Source: Pseudevernia furfuracea
Lineage: Eukaryota; Ascomycota; Lecanoromycetes; Lecanorales; Parmeliaceae
Direction of reading: 5' to 3'
Length of the DNA: 64,000 bases
NCBI GenBank assembly: GCA_022315425.1
Contig: JAIUPT010000042.1
Location: forward strand, 1,860,001 to 1,924,000
Shown here: positions 12,001 through 21,062 of the stretch, piece after piece
How the letters are laid out: each line of letters opens with the position of its first letter
How positions within the stretch are numbered: position 1 is the stretch's first letter
The notes under the pieces: generated by a model
The model's input: only the letters and a program-made list of their open reading frames with translations
Databases searched by the model: none
Told to the model about the DNA's origin: nothing
Program-made: the position numbers and the translations under genes

Positions 12001-12044
12001 CGGTCGAAGGCGTGACGAGGGCGAGGGATATGGAGGACGGCTGA
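6011..12044 (+). CDS. ZNFX1/SAD-3-like NF-X1 zinc-finger superfamily 1 helicase
   Basis: Three exons: 6011-8040, 8088-11835 and 11916-12044, giving 1968 aa with consistent phases. The N-terminus is RGG-rich, then a CCCH finger (C27-X7-C35-X5-C41-X3-H45). Helicase motifs: Walker A GPPGTGKS 645-652, Walker B EEAG 912-915, GDHQQLRPQ at about 937, VDNFQGEEA at about 1150 and TNRINVLLSRA at about 1180. NF-X1 cysteine repeats run about 1255-1520. The second intron restores a C-terminal RZ finger (GHWYNCANGH ... CPECG). CCCH, UPF1-like helicase, NF-X1 and RZ in one protein match the ZNFX1 family. Relatives act in small-RNA silencing (S. pombe Hrr1, N. crassa SAD-3, C. elegans ZNFX-1) or antiviral RNA sensing (human ZNFX1). 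Which role applies here is not visible; Walker B is EEAG rather than the usual DEAA. Confidence 0.92.
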
Positions 12045-12626
12045 GGTGTGACTTGTGCTGCATCTTCACCACACCATGAAATAAAAACAAAAGCCAGCCT
12101 TGAGAAAATTCCTTTCGGTTCTTTCATTGCTTTAGATACCCCAATCAGATGACATGAAACCATGGGGCATCTTACCCCAAACCAATAACGATTCCGCTGT
12201 TTCGTGAAGTTTTGTAATGTGCAAGGATGGCAGGGTGTAGGGGGATCTTACCCTAATATGAGGGGCGATTGATTTGGCATTCCTCGAGCTCAGTCATGAA
12301 CGTGTTCAAGAATGCTCACATAAAAAGTGATATTTCCCCTAGAACACTGAATAGTTCCTTTCATCATCTTTGAACTCACTGCAGTCTTTTGCCGAAGTGG
12401 GGGGGAGATACCCTGACGACATTCTATTCTTCAACGCTTGACAGTCCATCCGGGAAATGGGGAAGTTACACCCTACGGGGCTGTTGCCCGTATAAGCATA
12501 GCTTGATATCATTGAAGTAAAACAATGGTGTCGTGTCGTGTCGTGTGCATGGATATGTTTTTCTCTTTCTCCGTATACAAATAAGCATGTCTCATAAGCA
12601 TGTCTCATACCTCTCCCACCCCATCG
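12045..12626. other. Convergent 3' intergenic region with repeated TTACCC motifs
   Basis: Lies between the convergent helicase and antiporter genes. An AATAAA-like polyadenylation signal (AAATAAAAAC) occurs near 12080. GGGG(G/C)ATCTTACCC occurs at 12166-12180 and 12240-12254. Weaker versions lie near 12399-12413 (GGGGGAGATACCCTG) and 12458-12473 (GGGGAAGTTACACCCT). No gene. Confidence 0.45.
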
Positions 12627-14081
12627 TTAATGATCCGGCGGATCCGGGTCCTCATCTCCGCTAACACTCGGTTCGCTCTCCCCCCCACCGCCCTCATGCA
12701 CCATTCCATTTAACCCCTCAGACTCCGCTCCGATCAGCGGCGCCCTCTCCCCTTCCTTCCGCGTATAGTGACCCCCCACACTGATCGCCACGACCGAAAG
12801 ACCGTGCACCATTGTCGATCCTAGGATTATGAAACAGACCACCGGCCACACGGTCTCGATAGCCTCTTTATGCTCGTTGTGCTTGGGCGGATGCGAGTCC
12901 GGTATCGAGGTGCCATTTTCCAGCATCGCGCGGGCTTCGATGACGAGGAATAGCGCACCAAGGCCCATGGGGCCGAAGTGGCCGCAGAAGAGTGCTTCTC
13001 GGTACGTTCTGATGTCCGGGACGAAGCGTTTCATTGCCAGGACGATGGGTATGCGGCGGAAGAGGAGGATGAGGATCAGCAAGCCCACTAATCTGCCTGG
13101 CGTAATCGACGGTGTGAATTCCGTCGGGGTGAAATGGCTCCATGGAATTACGGCACCGAAGTATACAAACATACTCGAATTCAGCAGCAGATCCAGGACA
13201 TCAGGCAGGTCTGTTTCCCGCGTCTTCTTCGCGAACCAGCCATCCCATGCGAAGCCATAGCCCGCTCCAAAAGCTACGAGGAAATCGTCCACACCCAGTG
13301 TTGAACCGATTCCAATCGAGAAGACAGCGAGTAGGAAGTAAAAGACGAGGAAAGGCGCGGGACTAATGTAATGCCAGCGCTCCGCGAACCGCAGGCTTCG
13401 ATTGAAACAGTGGCCAACAACGAGGCCGATCAACAGACCGAGCGTACATTGCCATAACACGGTCCCCAGGACCCACTCTTTGATAGCACCTCCCGGCGTC
13501 TCCTCGATAAGGAAGACTATACCAATATACAAGAACGGAAAGCTAACGCCGTCATTGCATCCGCTTTCGGCACTAAGCATATGCCTCAATCTCCTCGGCA
13601 CTCTTCTGGAGAAGGTGCTTTCCGCCAAGACACTGGCCGCCAGCACCGGATCCGTGGGGGCGAGGCACGCACTGATGATGAGGGCAGTCGCAATCTTGGT
13701 CCGCAACACGGCATACACGAAGCCTGCGGTAACGAGCCAACTGAAGGTCATGACGGGACCCAACATCATGACCACGCTTTTCCAATGCCGCGAAAAGTAC
13801 GCTTTGGGCAACTCCACGCCGACGGTGAAACACTGCAGCCCGACGACTATCCTCGCCGTCTCCTGCGTGATGTCGTCTGAGAACCATTGGGAGGGGCTGA
13901 TGAGGTTGGCGCCTTGGGGTCCAAAGGCTATGCCGACTAGAGTGGCTAGTGGAGGTTCGGAGAGGTGAAGGCGGTTGCGGATGAGGGCTGAGAAGAGGGC
14001 GTAGAGGAGGAGGAAGGCGGAGAGAATGAGGTAGACGAAGTGGGCGGGGGTTAATTCGAGACGTTTGCTGATCCATGACAT
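12627..14081 (-). CDS. Na+/H+ antiporter, CPA1/Nha1-type
   Basis: Single exon, 484 aa. I start at ATG 14081 (MSWISKRLEL), because the in-frame extension upstream begins with a non-ATG codon and looks like Ser/Thr/Pro-rich 5' UTR. About 12 hydrophobic segments span residues 12-440. The ion-binding signature reads APTDPVLAASV with Asp144, followed by the AESGCNDG motif with Asn176-Asp177, both diagnostic for fungal plasma-membrane alkali-cation/proton antiporters. The role is export of Na+ or K+ in exchange for H+, giving salt tolerance and pH homeostasis. The hydrophilic tail is short (about 45 residues, Gly/Glu/Asp-rich), unlike the several-hundred-residue tail of yeast Nha1. It therefore resembles the short Pezizomycotina forms and probably lacks the tail-based regulation. 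Confidence 0.88.
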   Translation of the reverse strand: MSWISKRLELTPAHFVYLILSAFLLLYALFSALIRNRLHLSEPPLATLVGIAFGPQGANLISPSQWFSDDITQETARIVVGLQCFTVGVELPKAYFSRHWKSVVMMLGPVMTFSWLVTAGFVYAVLRTKIATALIISACLAPTDPVLAASVLAESTFSRRVPRRLRHMLSAESGCNDGVSFPFLYIGIVFLIEETPGGAIKEWVLGTVLWQCTLGLLIGLVVGHCFNRSLRFAERWHYISPAPFLVFYFLLAVFSIGIGSTLGVDDFLVAFGAGYGFAWDGWFAKKTRETDLPDVLDLLLNSSMFVYFGAVIPWSHFTPTEFTPSITPGRLVGLLILILLFRRIPIVLAMKRFVPDIRTYREALFCGHFGPMGLGALFLVIEARAMLENGTSIPDSHPPKHNEHKEAIETVWPVVCFIILGSTMVHGLSVVAISVGGHYTRKEGERAPLIGAESEGLNGMVHEGGGGESEPSVSGDEDPDPPDH

Positions 14082-14333
14082 TGTGGGAAGGGAGGAGGGG
14101 GTAGGGTGGATTTGGGAGGTGTGGAGCGGGAGGTGGGTTGTGTGAGGTTGGAGAGAGTGGGTCCGGGTTGATATGGATGATTCAGTATCTGGGATTGATT
14201 CTGTTGCACATCTTCGGGGCAAGTCCTGGTGCTTTGGAGTACTAAGGTAGGTAGCAGATTGTATGTGCAAAAAGAGAAGAGGAAGGGTCCTGGATTGAAG
14301 TGATGTCGTACTCGTAGAATATGCATCACCACA

Positions 14334-14368
14334 TGGACATCGTCGGACATGGTGGGGTGGTCCCTCAG
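14334..14368 (+). repeat. Left 35-bp direct repeat flanking the hAT relic
   Basis: Matches 17633-17667 in the same orientation at 32 of 35 positions (TGGACATCGTC ... GGTGGGGTGGTCCCTCAG). It overlaps the start of a candidate terminal inverted repeat CAGGGCT at 14366-14372. Confidence 0.6.
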
Positions 14369-15034
14369 GGCTTCCATCAGCCCAGCCCAGCCCAGCCTAG
14401 GGCCTTGGGCTGGGGCTGGGGCTGACTCTGGAGAGACATGGCTAGGGCGGGGCGGGGCTAAGGGCTAGTTTGGCTAGGGCTGGGCTAGCCCGGGCGGATC
14501 TAAGGTAAGCGAGCCAACCAGAAGAAGGCTTGGCAACGCTAGCACTAGTCCCCTACTACAAATTATCTACGTGTTCAAAGAAAATTGGCAGAACCTCCAC
14601 GAAACAGGCCATGAAAGAAAAAATTGGTGACTGTAGAGCTCTATAATTGTACTCCCCACTCGTGGCGCTTCCGGACGGCTGGACTGTGCCAGAAACACGC
14701 CTTCACTCGACTTATGATGGATCTCAGCACGCGAGACTGACCCACAGCCTCGGGGGAAGGCGGTGTAGGAGTGAGACAAGACATGACCCAACGATGTAGC
14801 TCCACCTCTTGCCAGCCAGTGCTGTCTGTAGTGATGACGTGCGATGCTGAAGATGAGGAGGAAGATGAGGAGGAAGTAGTTAATGACTAGATTGTTGATG
14901 AAGGGAGCTAGGTATCTTGGTCAAGGAAGCATGAAGGTAGTTGGTTGAATGATTGAAAAAAGTCGATCACGAAGGACTCTAAAAACCTCAAATCAGCTAT
15001 GTCCGATAATTAATCGAACCGAATGCTGGTTCTT

Positions 15035-15100
15035 CAGCTGATTCCTTAGCTGATTCCTCAGCTGATTTCTCAGCTGATTCCTCAGCTGTTTCATCAGCTG
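15035..15100 (-). repeat. 12-bp tandem repeat (CAGCTGATTCCT)x5.5 inside the hAT relic
   Basis: Five and a half copies of a 12-mer with few mismatches. Read on the minus strand in one frame it encodes repeated Ala-Glu-Glu-Ser tetrapeptides, so it may have been a coding minisatellite at the end of the transposase. Confidence 0.65.
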
Positions 15101-16080
15101 GGTTGGTCGCTGAGTGCTATCTTGATGTTCTATAGAATCCACGCACGAAGACACTCACACGTCTCGATCGTATTATTCTTCAACGAGCTTCTGATGGACG
15201 TGATCAATCGCCCTGCGCTGTTAAAGACTCGCTCGCACTCTGAAGACATCGTCGATATAACGAGCATATCCCACTCAAGTCTCGTCATAGTCTGGTCAGT
15301 GTGATCCCTTCATCAGTCGATAATATCGAAATCTGAGTAGTCTCTACTGCTGATACGATTATCGAACTCGCAGTAGATCGTGTAGCTATCTTCACTGAAG
15401 TCGATGTTATTATTCGACACGTCGAGAAAGTGATCAAATGCGATAAAGTCGCGGGAAATAGATGCTATAGCAATCGACGTAACAGTGAATATGCCTGCTT
15501 CAACGTTCTTATAATGAGTATCTCACAGTGTTTGCACGACGTTCTTCTCATGACCTAGTAACGCTAGACAATTGAGCTCGATTCACTTTCATCTCTTTGT
15601 AAAATACATTATCACTGCGACGATATAAGCAGAAGACTCATTAATGAGATCTTGATACTTTTTTAGCTTTGCAACACAATTATTGAGCGAGTGAAGAAGA
15701 TACTTGAACTCATTAATAGCGTATAGTTTCGACTTCGCAATAACAGCAAAATTTCTTTAATATTCTTTTATTCGCTTGATAAGAAGCTTTATAGTAGATA
15801 AGCACTTTCATAATCGATCATGAGTATCGAATTTCGCGTTGCCTTCGAGTCGAGCAGTGACGTCTTTGAAAGGTTTCAGAAGCTTTAACATCTGAGTTAG
15901 TGTATTTCAATCGTTGAGACTGAGTGTGTCGTCTCTAACTGAGTCATCGTTATTATTCTCCTCGCGAGACTTCTTTATAGACTTCTGATGTTTAGCGCAG
16001 AATCAATTAATTTTGTATCGTAGTCTTATTGCTCGCTCGATCATCGTATAGACGAAGTTTTATCGCGTCGCGTTGTCAGA

Positions 16081-16605
16081 CTATATCATAAGATCTTCGA
16101 AGAGGTCAGCGATAGCCATAACATCACACTCAATCGCGCGAAATCTCTCGCGTCTTTGAGAGCTGCTACGAATGAACTTGACGATGTTATGTAGTTTGTC
16201 TAGAGGACCGCGTTTTCTCCATATATTCAGCAGTTTTCGTTCATATTTCAACTTCGTAGCGACGAGAACCTCTGCTGTAAAAGCGTTAGAATCGATATTA
16301 AATAGAAGTGCTTGAGCGACGAGATTCATAATGTGATCGAGACAGCGGAGTCGTCGTGCCTTCTTTTCGAGATCAGGGCGTACGACTTTGAGTATCGCAT
16401 CAACGCATGTGTTATTGAATTCAGCGTTGTCAAGAACGAAGTATTCTAGTCGACGAGCTATGTTATAGTCTCGAATAATTGCAATCACCTCTTGAGCCAT
16501 ATTTTCATCGAAATGAGAGTCATATATACGTCTGATGACTAGCATAATAGTGCGCGAATTCTCATTGTGATCAATGAAATGACTGACAACAGCTAAGAAG
16601 ATCAT
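16081..16605 (-). pseudogene. hAT transposase core fragment
   Basis: Longest surviving open stretch of the element. It lacks the N-terminal BED finger and the C-terminal hATC dimerisation domain in the same frame; both neighbouring regions are closed by stops. Conserved LDN and CLDHIMNLVAQA blocks identify the family. No function is expected. Confidence 0.72.
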
Positions 16606-17632
16606 GTTATTCTCAGAAGTTCATAGATCGAAAGAGAGATATATATTGCTTTTGCTTTGACGAAGCATCTCTTTCACAACGACTTTATACTCTTGAAATG
16701 CGTTCAAAATCCACTTGCGAATAATAGTACTGAAAGTCGATAGATGCTCCACGAGAGTCTTTGAGAATAATTCAAGCAGATCTCTAAAGAACTAATTGTT
16801 ATATACGAAAAATGTGATGTGCATAATAACAATTCATCGAATGAAGAAGTATCTCATCTTTTTTATAAGATCAAGATCTATAAGAGATCTGAATCGAGGT
16901 TTAGTCTGTAATTGCTTCGTAACTGTAAAAGTGTTTGTAACTAACGTTCTCTTATTATTAATAGACGTATCGATTCGAGAGCACTCTCATAGATGTTCAA
17001 TCATCTTTTGAGAGAATATAACATATGAATAAAGGTGATTGACCTTCTTACGCTGGTCATGATCTATTATTAGACGTCAGTCTAATTCACAACAGGTGAA
17101 ATGCTCGCATAATCAACAATGATTATAAAGTCAAAACTTCTTCAATGTGTCGATCTCGATGATCTCCTCGTCGTGGTCTCATATCTTAGAGGTCTTTTTA
17201 ATCTTTGAGAAATATGCTAGATTCTTGATGTATATACAGAACTTCTCATGGGTCGAAACACGGCTTTCTGATGAGATAGTATTCAATTCGACAACCAGCT
17301 TTTTCTGAGGATTCCCATGAACGTATTCGCCCTCGTTCGCAGTCGTGCTTTCAGTAGCACGTGGAGTATCATTGTAATGATATATGATGTTCATTCTATA
17401 AGGCGTAGTAAGGGTGTTGTGGGTGGGAGTTTGATTGGCGGTGGAGGTGTTCAAATTATGGTACTACAAATTGTACGCGAAATTTTCAGGGTCCACTAGA
17501 CTGAAAAACCCTAGCCCAGCCTAGCCAGCCAAAAGGGTTAGGCTGAGGCTGGGCTAGCCAATCAGAGGCCTAGGGCTGGGGCTAGGCTGGCTAGCCCCGC
17601 CTCAGCCTAGCCCAGCCTTTTGGCTGGGCTAC

Positions 17633-17667
17633 TGGACATCGTCAGCCCTGGTGGGGTGGTCCCTCAG
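17633..17667 (+). repeat. Right 35-bp direct repeat flanking the hAT relic
   Basis: Partner of 14334-14368 (three mismatches, all in a 6-nt core after ATCGTC). It overlaps the right-hand candidate inverted repeat ending AGCCCTG at 17650. Confidence 0.6.
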
Positions 17668-17983
17668 TCTTTTTTTAACTCAAAGACCCTGCATGATTAT
17701 GTAATACAAGGTATATTGCCTTACCTGGGTACCTACCTACCTTAGGTTAGTATAGTCGCAGCCTCACCCGCCGGACCTTCCCGCCATTTTCATGCCCGAA
17801 CGGAGCGGAATAGAAGATGGTGAAGAGGTTATATACAAGACCACAAGTGAGAAAGCACTATCCAAAGGCTATGCTCGCTGGCGGTCTCCTAAGACGCTCA
17901 GTACCATGCGGTGAAAGCGAACCTATATGCACCAAGCCTATATACACCAAGCCCATTCGTATTGACATCTGCCATCAACATCA

Positions 17984-20319
17984 TCACGTATCCTTCCCTT
18001 TCTCTTCCTTGCCCGCATTTCTCACCAATGCCATGAACATATCTTCACCCCCAACCTCCCATGCGCCAAGGCCTGTGCCACCTCTCCAGCCAAGTGCCCC
18101 TAGGACTTCTTCTTTGCCTCCATACAGCTTCCCTTCCAGTGCGCCCAACACTGCCACCGCTGTTCTGATGATGACTCCGTCTCCATCGAAAACCATGACG
18201 TCCCATACTCTGACCGCTGTTTCGACTCCTAATCCATTTCCAGGGCCTAGGAAAAGCGTGCGTATCATAGGTTCAAGCACTTCGTGCGCCGTGAGGCCGA
18301 GGCCAGCGGGTGTTGGATCAAAGAGATGGGCGTGGAGGCGTGGAAATTTATGAGAGAGCAAAGCGTCAGTGAGGGAGTAGGCTTTAGCGGTAGCAGATGG
18401 ATCGCCTGTCAGGAAAGCGAGAGGTAGTGGGCGATTGAGGAGGTTGCAAAGGGTTAGGAAGACGGAGGTAGGACCAGGAAGGGTCAGGGAGAGAAGAGCG
18501 GCGATTAACTGGTGTAATGTTAGCTGGTCTGCAGGGACAATGACAGTTTGGCGTGAACTTACATGAGTGCCGTGACTGTAGCCGACGTCCGAGCGGTACA
18601 TTGAGTATGCCATCAGGACGTCGACCAAATCACCATGCAACGGGCCACTCGATTGGAAGATTTTGAGTTCCGGAAAAGCGACCCTGACGTCCCTTTGGAT
18701 GGCATCAAACCAGGCCTTCTCTTTACTCGGCTCTTCTTTGCCTGGCTTTGCAAGTCGCGCTTCCACGTCTTTGGCCCTTTGTAGAGCCTTTTCGTATGTG
18801 ACCTCTGTCAACGCAAGGTCGTTCCCAATGGCTTTCTGCCAGACTTGAGCTCGTGATTTTGGCGCCACTCCCCTCCACCAGAGCTCACGAGTGCGGGGCT
18901 CTCGGACGACCTGATCCCAGTTTGGAAGTACATGTTCCTCCCATATTCGAAGAAGGGCGCTTTTGGTATCGTCTTTGGCGCATTGAGAGTCGGCGACTTT
19001 GGCAGCTTTTTTCCTTTCTGGAAATCCTATGTTAGCATAGATGACAACCAATACGAACTATTCGACGTACCGGCTTCCAGAGAAAACTCCATCATCCGCT
19101 GATACTCCCTTAAGTGCTTCTTTTCCTCCTTTTGGCTCTTGGGAGGCAACCAGCTTGGTCGCGTCCTGCTAAGCACCTTCTCCTTTTCTTTACTTATAGG
19201 CAGCGGATCAATCATGACGTTATTCATTCGGAGGGGCGGAAGTTCCACCGTGCTTGTCCTCGATCTCGACATCTTTTCCAAACTTGGTCTGAAGGACGTT
19301 TCGCCATTCTGAATGGCCTCCTCGTGTTGCTTTTCGGCCAAAACAGCATGATTCTCGAACGCTTCAGTCAACGATTTAGCTTCTTCCGAGAGCTCCGACA
19401 GTGCCACGTTCCAAGATTTGGTGCGTGATGGGGCGAGACCGAAATGATCGGGCATTGCCCCCGTAGAAGCACCTCGCAGCAGTGTCTTAGGTTTCCTTGG
19501 CGAAGATGGTGGAGATGTCATGTTGCCCGCTAGCGGTGAGCTTGCCATAAGGACTGGAGTGGTCTTTGGAGGTTGCGCGGAGGAATTGCGGAAGGAAGTG
19601 TGAAGAGGACTGGGTCGTTCCGGACTTGTGCGTGGTGAAATTTTGGGCGAATTCGAAGCAGATATTGATATCGTACGCTCAGTGGGAGGTCGAGGAGAAA
19701 GCGGTACATTCCAAAGACTCGCATCATCGGGAAGATCTTCATCTGAATCATTGTATTCCGCTTCTAGCTCTTTTACAGATTTCCGGCTTGGCTGCCAAGA
19801 GCCACGTCTGGCCTGCGGATTCATAGCCTTTATTGGGGCTAAGCTTGGTCTCTGAGGCGCTGCTGGATTCGACACGGGTTTGAGTATTGGGCAGGCACCA
19901 TTGGGAGATGGGCTCCGAGATCGATTGCGATTGCTCATTGCTGTCATAGCTAAGGATGGAGTCGAAGGGCTCCTCAAGCCTCTTCTTGGGGGTCCTGGTA
20001 TTGGCAGACTGGCAGAGTAAGTCGCGGAATGTCCTTTCATCGGACCCTGCAATCGGGGATATGACCATTGGTTTCCAGCATTTGTGAGCTCTCGCATAGT
20101 TGCCATTGTGGGGGCCGCGCCGGCTACAGGCCGCATTGGTTTCTCCATGCCATTCTCCATGCCATGTAGATTCTGCCCGAAGAGATGCTGATCTTCGTCA
20201 AGGCCAATGTCTTCAAAGTGCGTGATGTCAGATAGAATAGCGTCTGCGCCAGAGAAAGAGGAGGATTTAGAGGATTTGGACCCGGTCAGACCGGGAGGAG
20301 AGCCAGGGACCTCAGTCAT
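17984..20319 (-). CDS. TBC-domain (Rab GTPase-activating-like) protein
   Basis: Three exons: 20319-19071, 19017-18563 and 18508-17984, giving 742 aa. I prefer the ATG at 20319 (MTEVPGSPPG, then a Ser-rich stretch) because it resembles fungal relatives; an in-frame ATG at 20646 is possible. The first 420 residues are Ser/Pro-rich, likely disordered and phosphorylated. A short coiled region (KEEKKHLREYQRMMEFSLEAERKKA, with the last intron-joined part) leads into the TBC domain (about 460-720). IQRDVRVAFPEL supplies the arginine finger. The usual glutamine finger YxQGM reads YSHGTH instead. TBC proteins accelerate GTP hydrolysis on Rab GTPases in membrane traffic. Without the Gln finger the mechanism may differ. 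The target Rab cannot be read from sequence. Confidence 0.85.
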
Positions 20320-21062
20320 TTCATCGTAAGGCGTAATTGTAACATGGATTAGGGGGCGTTCGCATGTATGCGTTGGACGTGTGGTATAGCTCTCGGGGAA
20401 GCGCCTATTGTTGGTAGCGGTGTAGAGTGGGGGATCCAGCGGTTTATTGGGGGTACTTAAGGATGAGATTGAGGGCGCGTTGAAGCCGACCTCTGGAGAA
20501 TGATGGTGAATGTGTAAGGAATGGCGGGCAGCACCTAGGATAGTGACAGGTATGTATGTACAATAAGAATGGTAGTGGTCGTCGACATCAGCGAAGAGGT
20601 CAACAATGGAGAAAGCAGCGCAAGCTTCAGTCGGAATTTGGGGCATTTTTTTCAGGGGTGGTACTAGGACCGACTGCGACTGCCGAGGGTACAGTACAGT
20701 AAGCGCGAGCCAAAATGATGATCTTCCTAAGTTCCTAGGGCGATCCAATTGATGTAAGTTATGAGATTGAGGACGGTATTTCTACCGTCACAACAGCAGC
20801 TTCAATATGTTACTGAATACCAACATGCGAGCTGATGAAACAGTATATCACGGTAAGGGAGAACATTCTTTGTGAGAAGATTGGAGTCCCGCAGATTAAT
20901 GGGAATATTTGTTGTGTGGTTCGATAATCCTGGAGGGGGGTTGGGAGCATAAAGTACGGCGTGGAGGGCTGGCTCCCAGCATTGCTGAGGTAACACCAGC
21001 ATTCTTTCGAGGCATTTATCTGTATCATTATCATTATCATTATCATTATTGCATTGTCTGCT
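20320..21062. other. Intergenic, includes TBC promoter and a TCATTA microsatellite
   Basis: Part of 20320-20646 may be coding if the upstream TBC start is used. A (TCATTA)4 run lies at about 21024-21049, just beyond the telomerase stop codon. Nothing else seen. Confidence 0.45.

Larger units (their letters stand above)
14334..17667 (-). mobile_element. RIP-degraded hAT-family DNA transposon
   Basis: About 3.3 kb bounded by 35-bp direct repeats. Candidate terminal inverted repeats begin CAGGGCT (14366-14372, and reverse complement at 17644-17650). GC-rich subterminal hairpins of GCCCAGCC/GGCTGGGC type lie at about 14380-14425 and 17511-17632. The interior (about 14950-17480) is AT-rich, full of TpA and stop codons while CpG persists, as expected after RIP. 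On the minus strand a 174-codon stretch (16081-16605) still reads as the RNase-H-like core of a hAT transposase: LDNAEFNNTCVDAIL, RLRCLDHIMNLVAQALL, and WRKRGPLDKLHNIVKFIRSS followed by QRRERF. No 8-bp target duplication could be fixed with confidence. The element is certainly not autonomous now. Confidence 0.75.

Noticed and set aside
16796..17499. Open frames inside the hAT relic called as separate genes
   Set aside because: They are chance frames in RIP-mutated AT-rich DNA; only the 16081-16605 minus-strand stretch keeps recognisable transposase blocks.
17817..18353. Long plus-strand open frame rich in Ser/Pro/Thr
   Set aside because: It is antisense to the third exon of the TBC gene, whose minus-strand frame has clear domain content.
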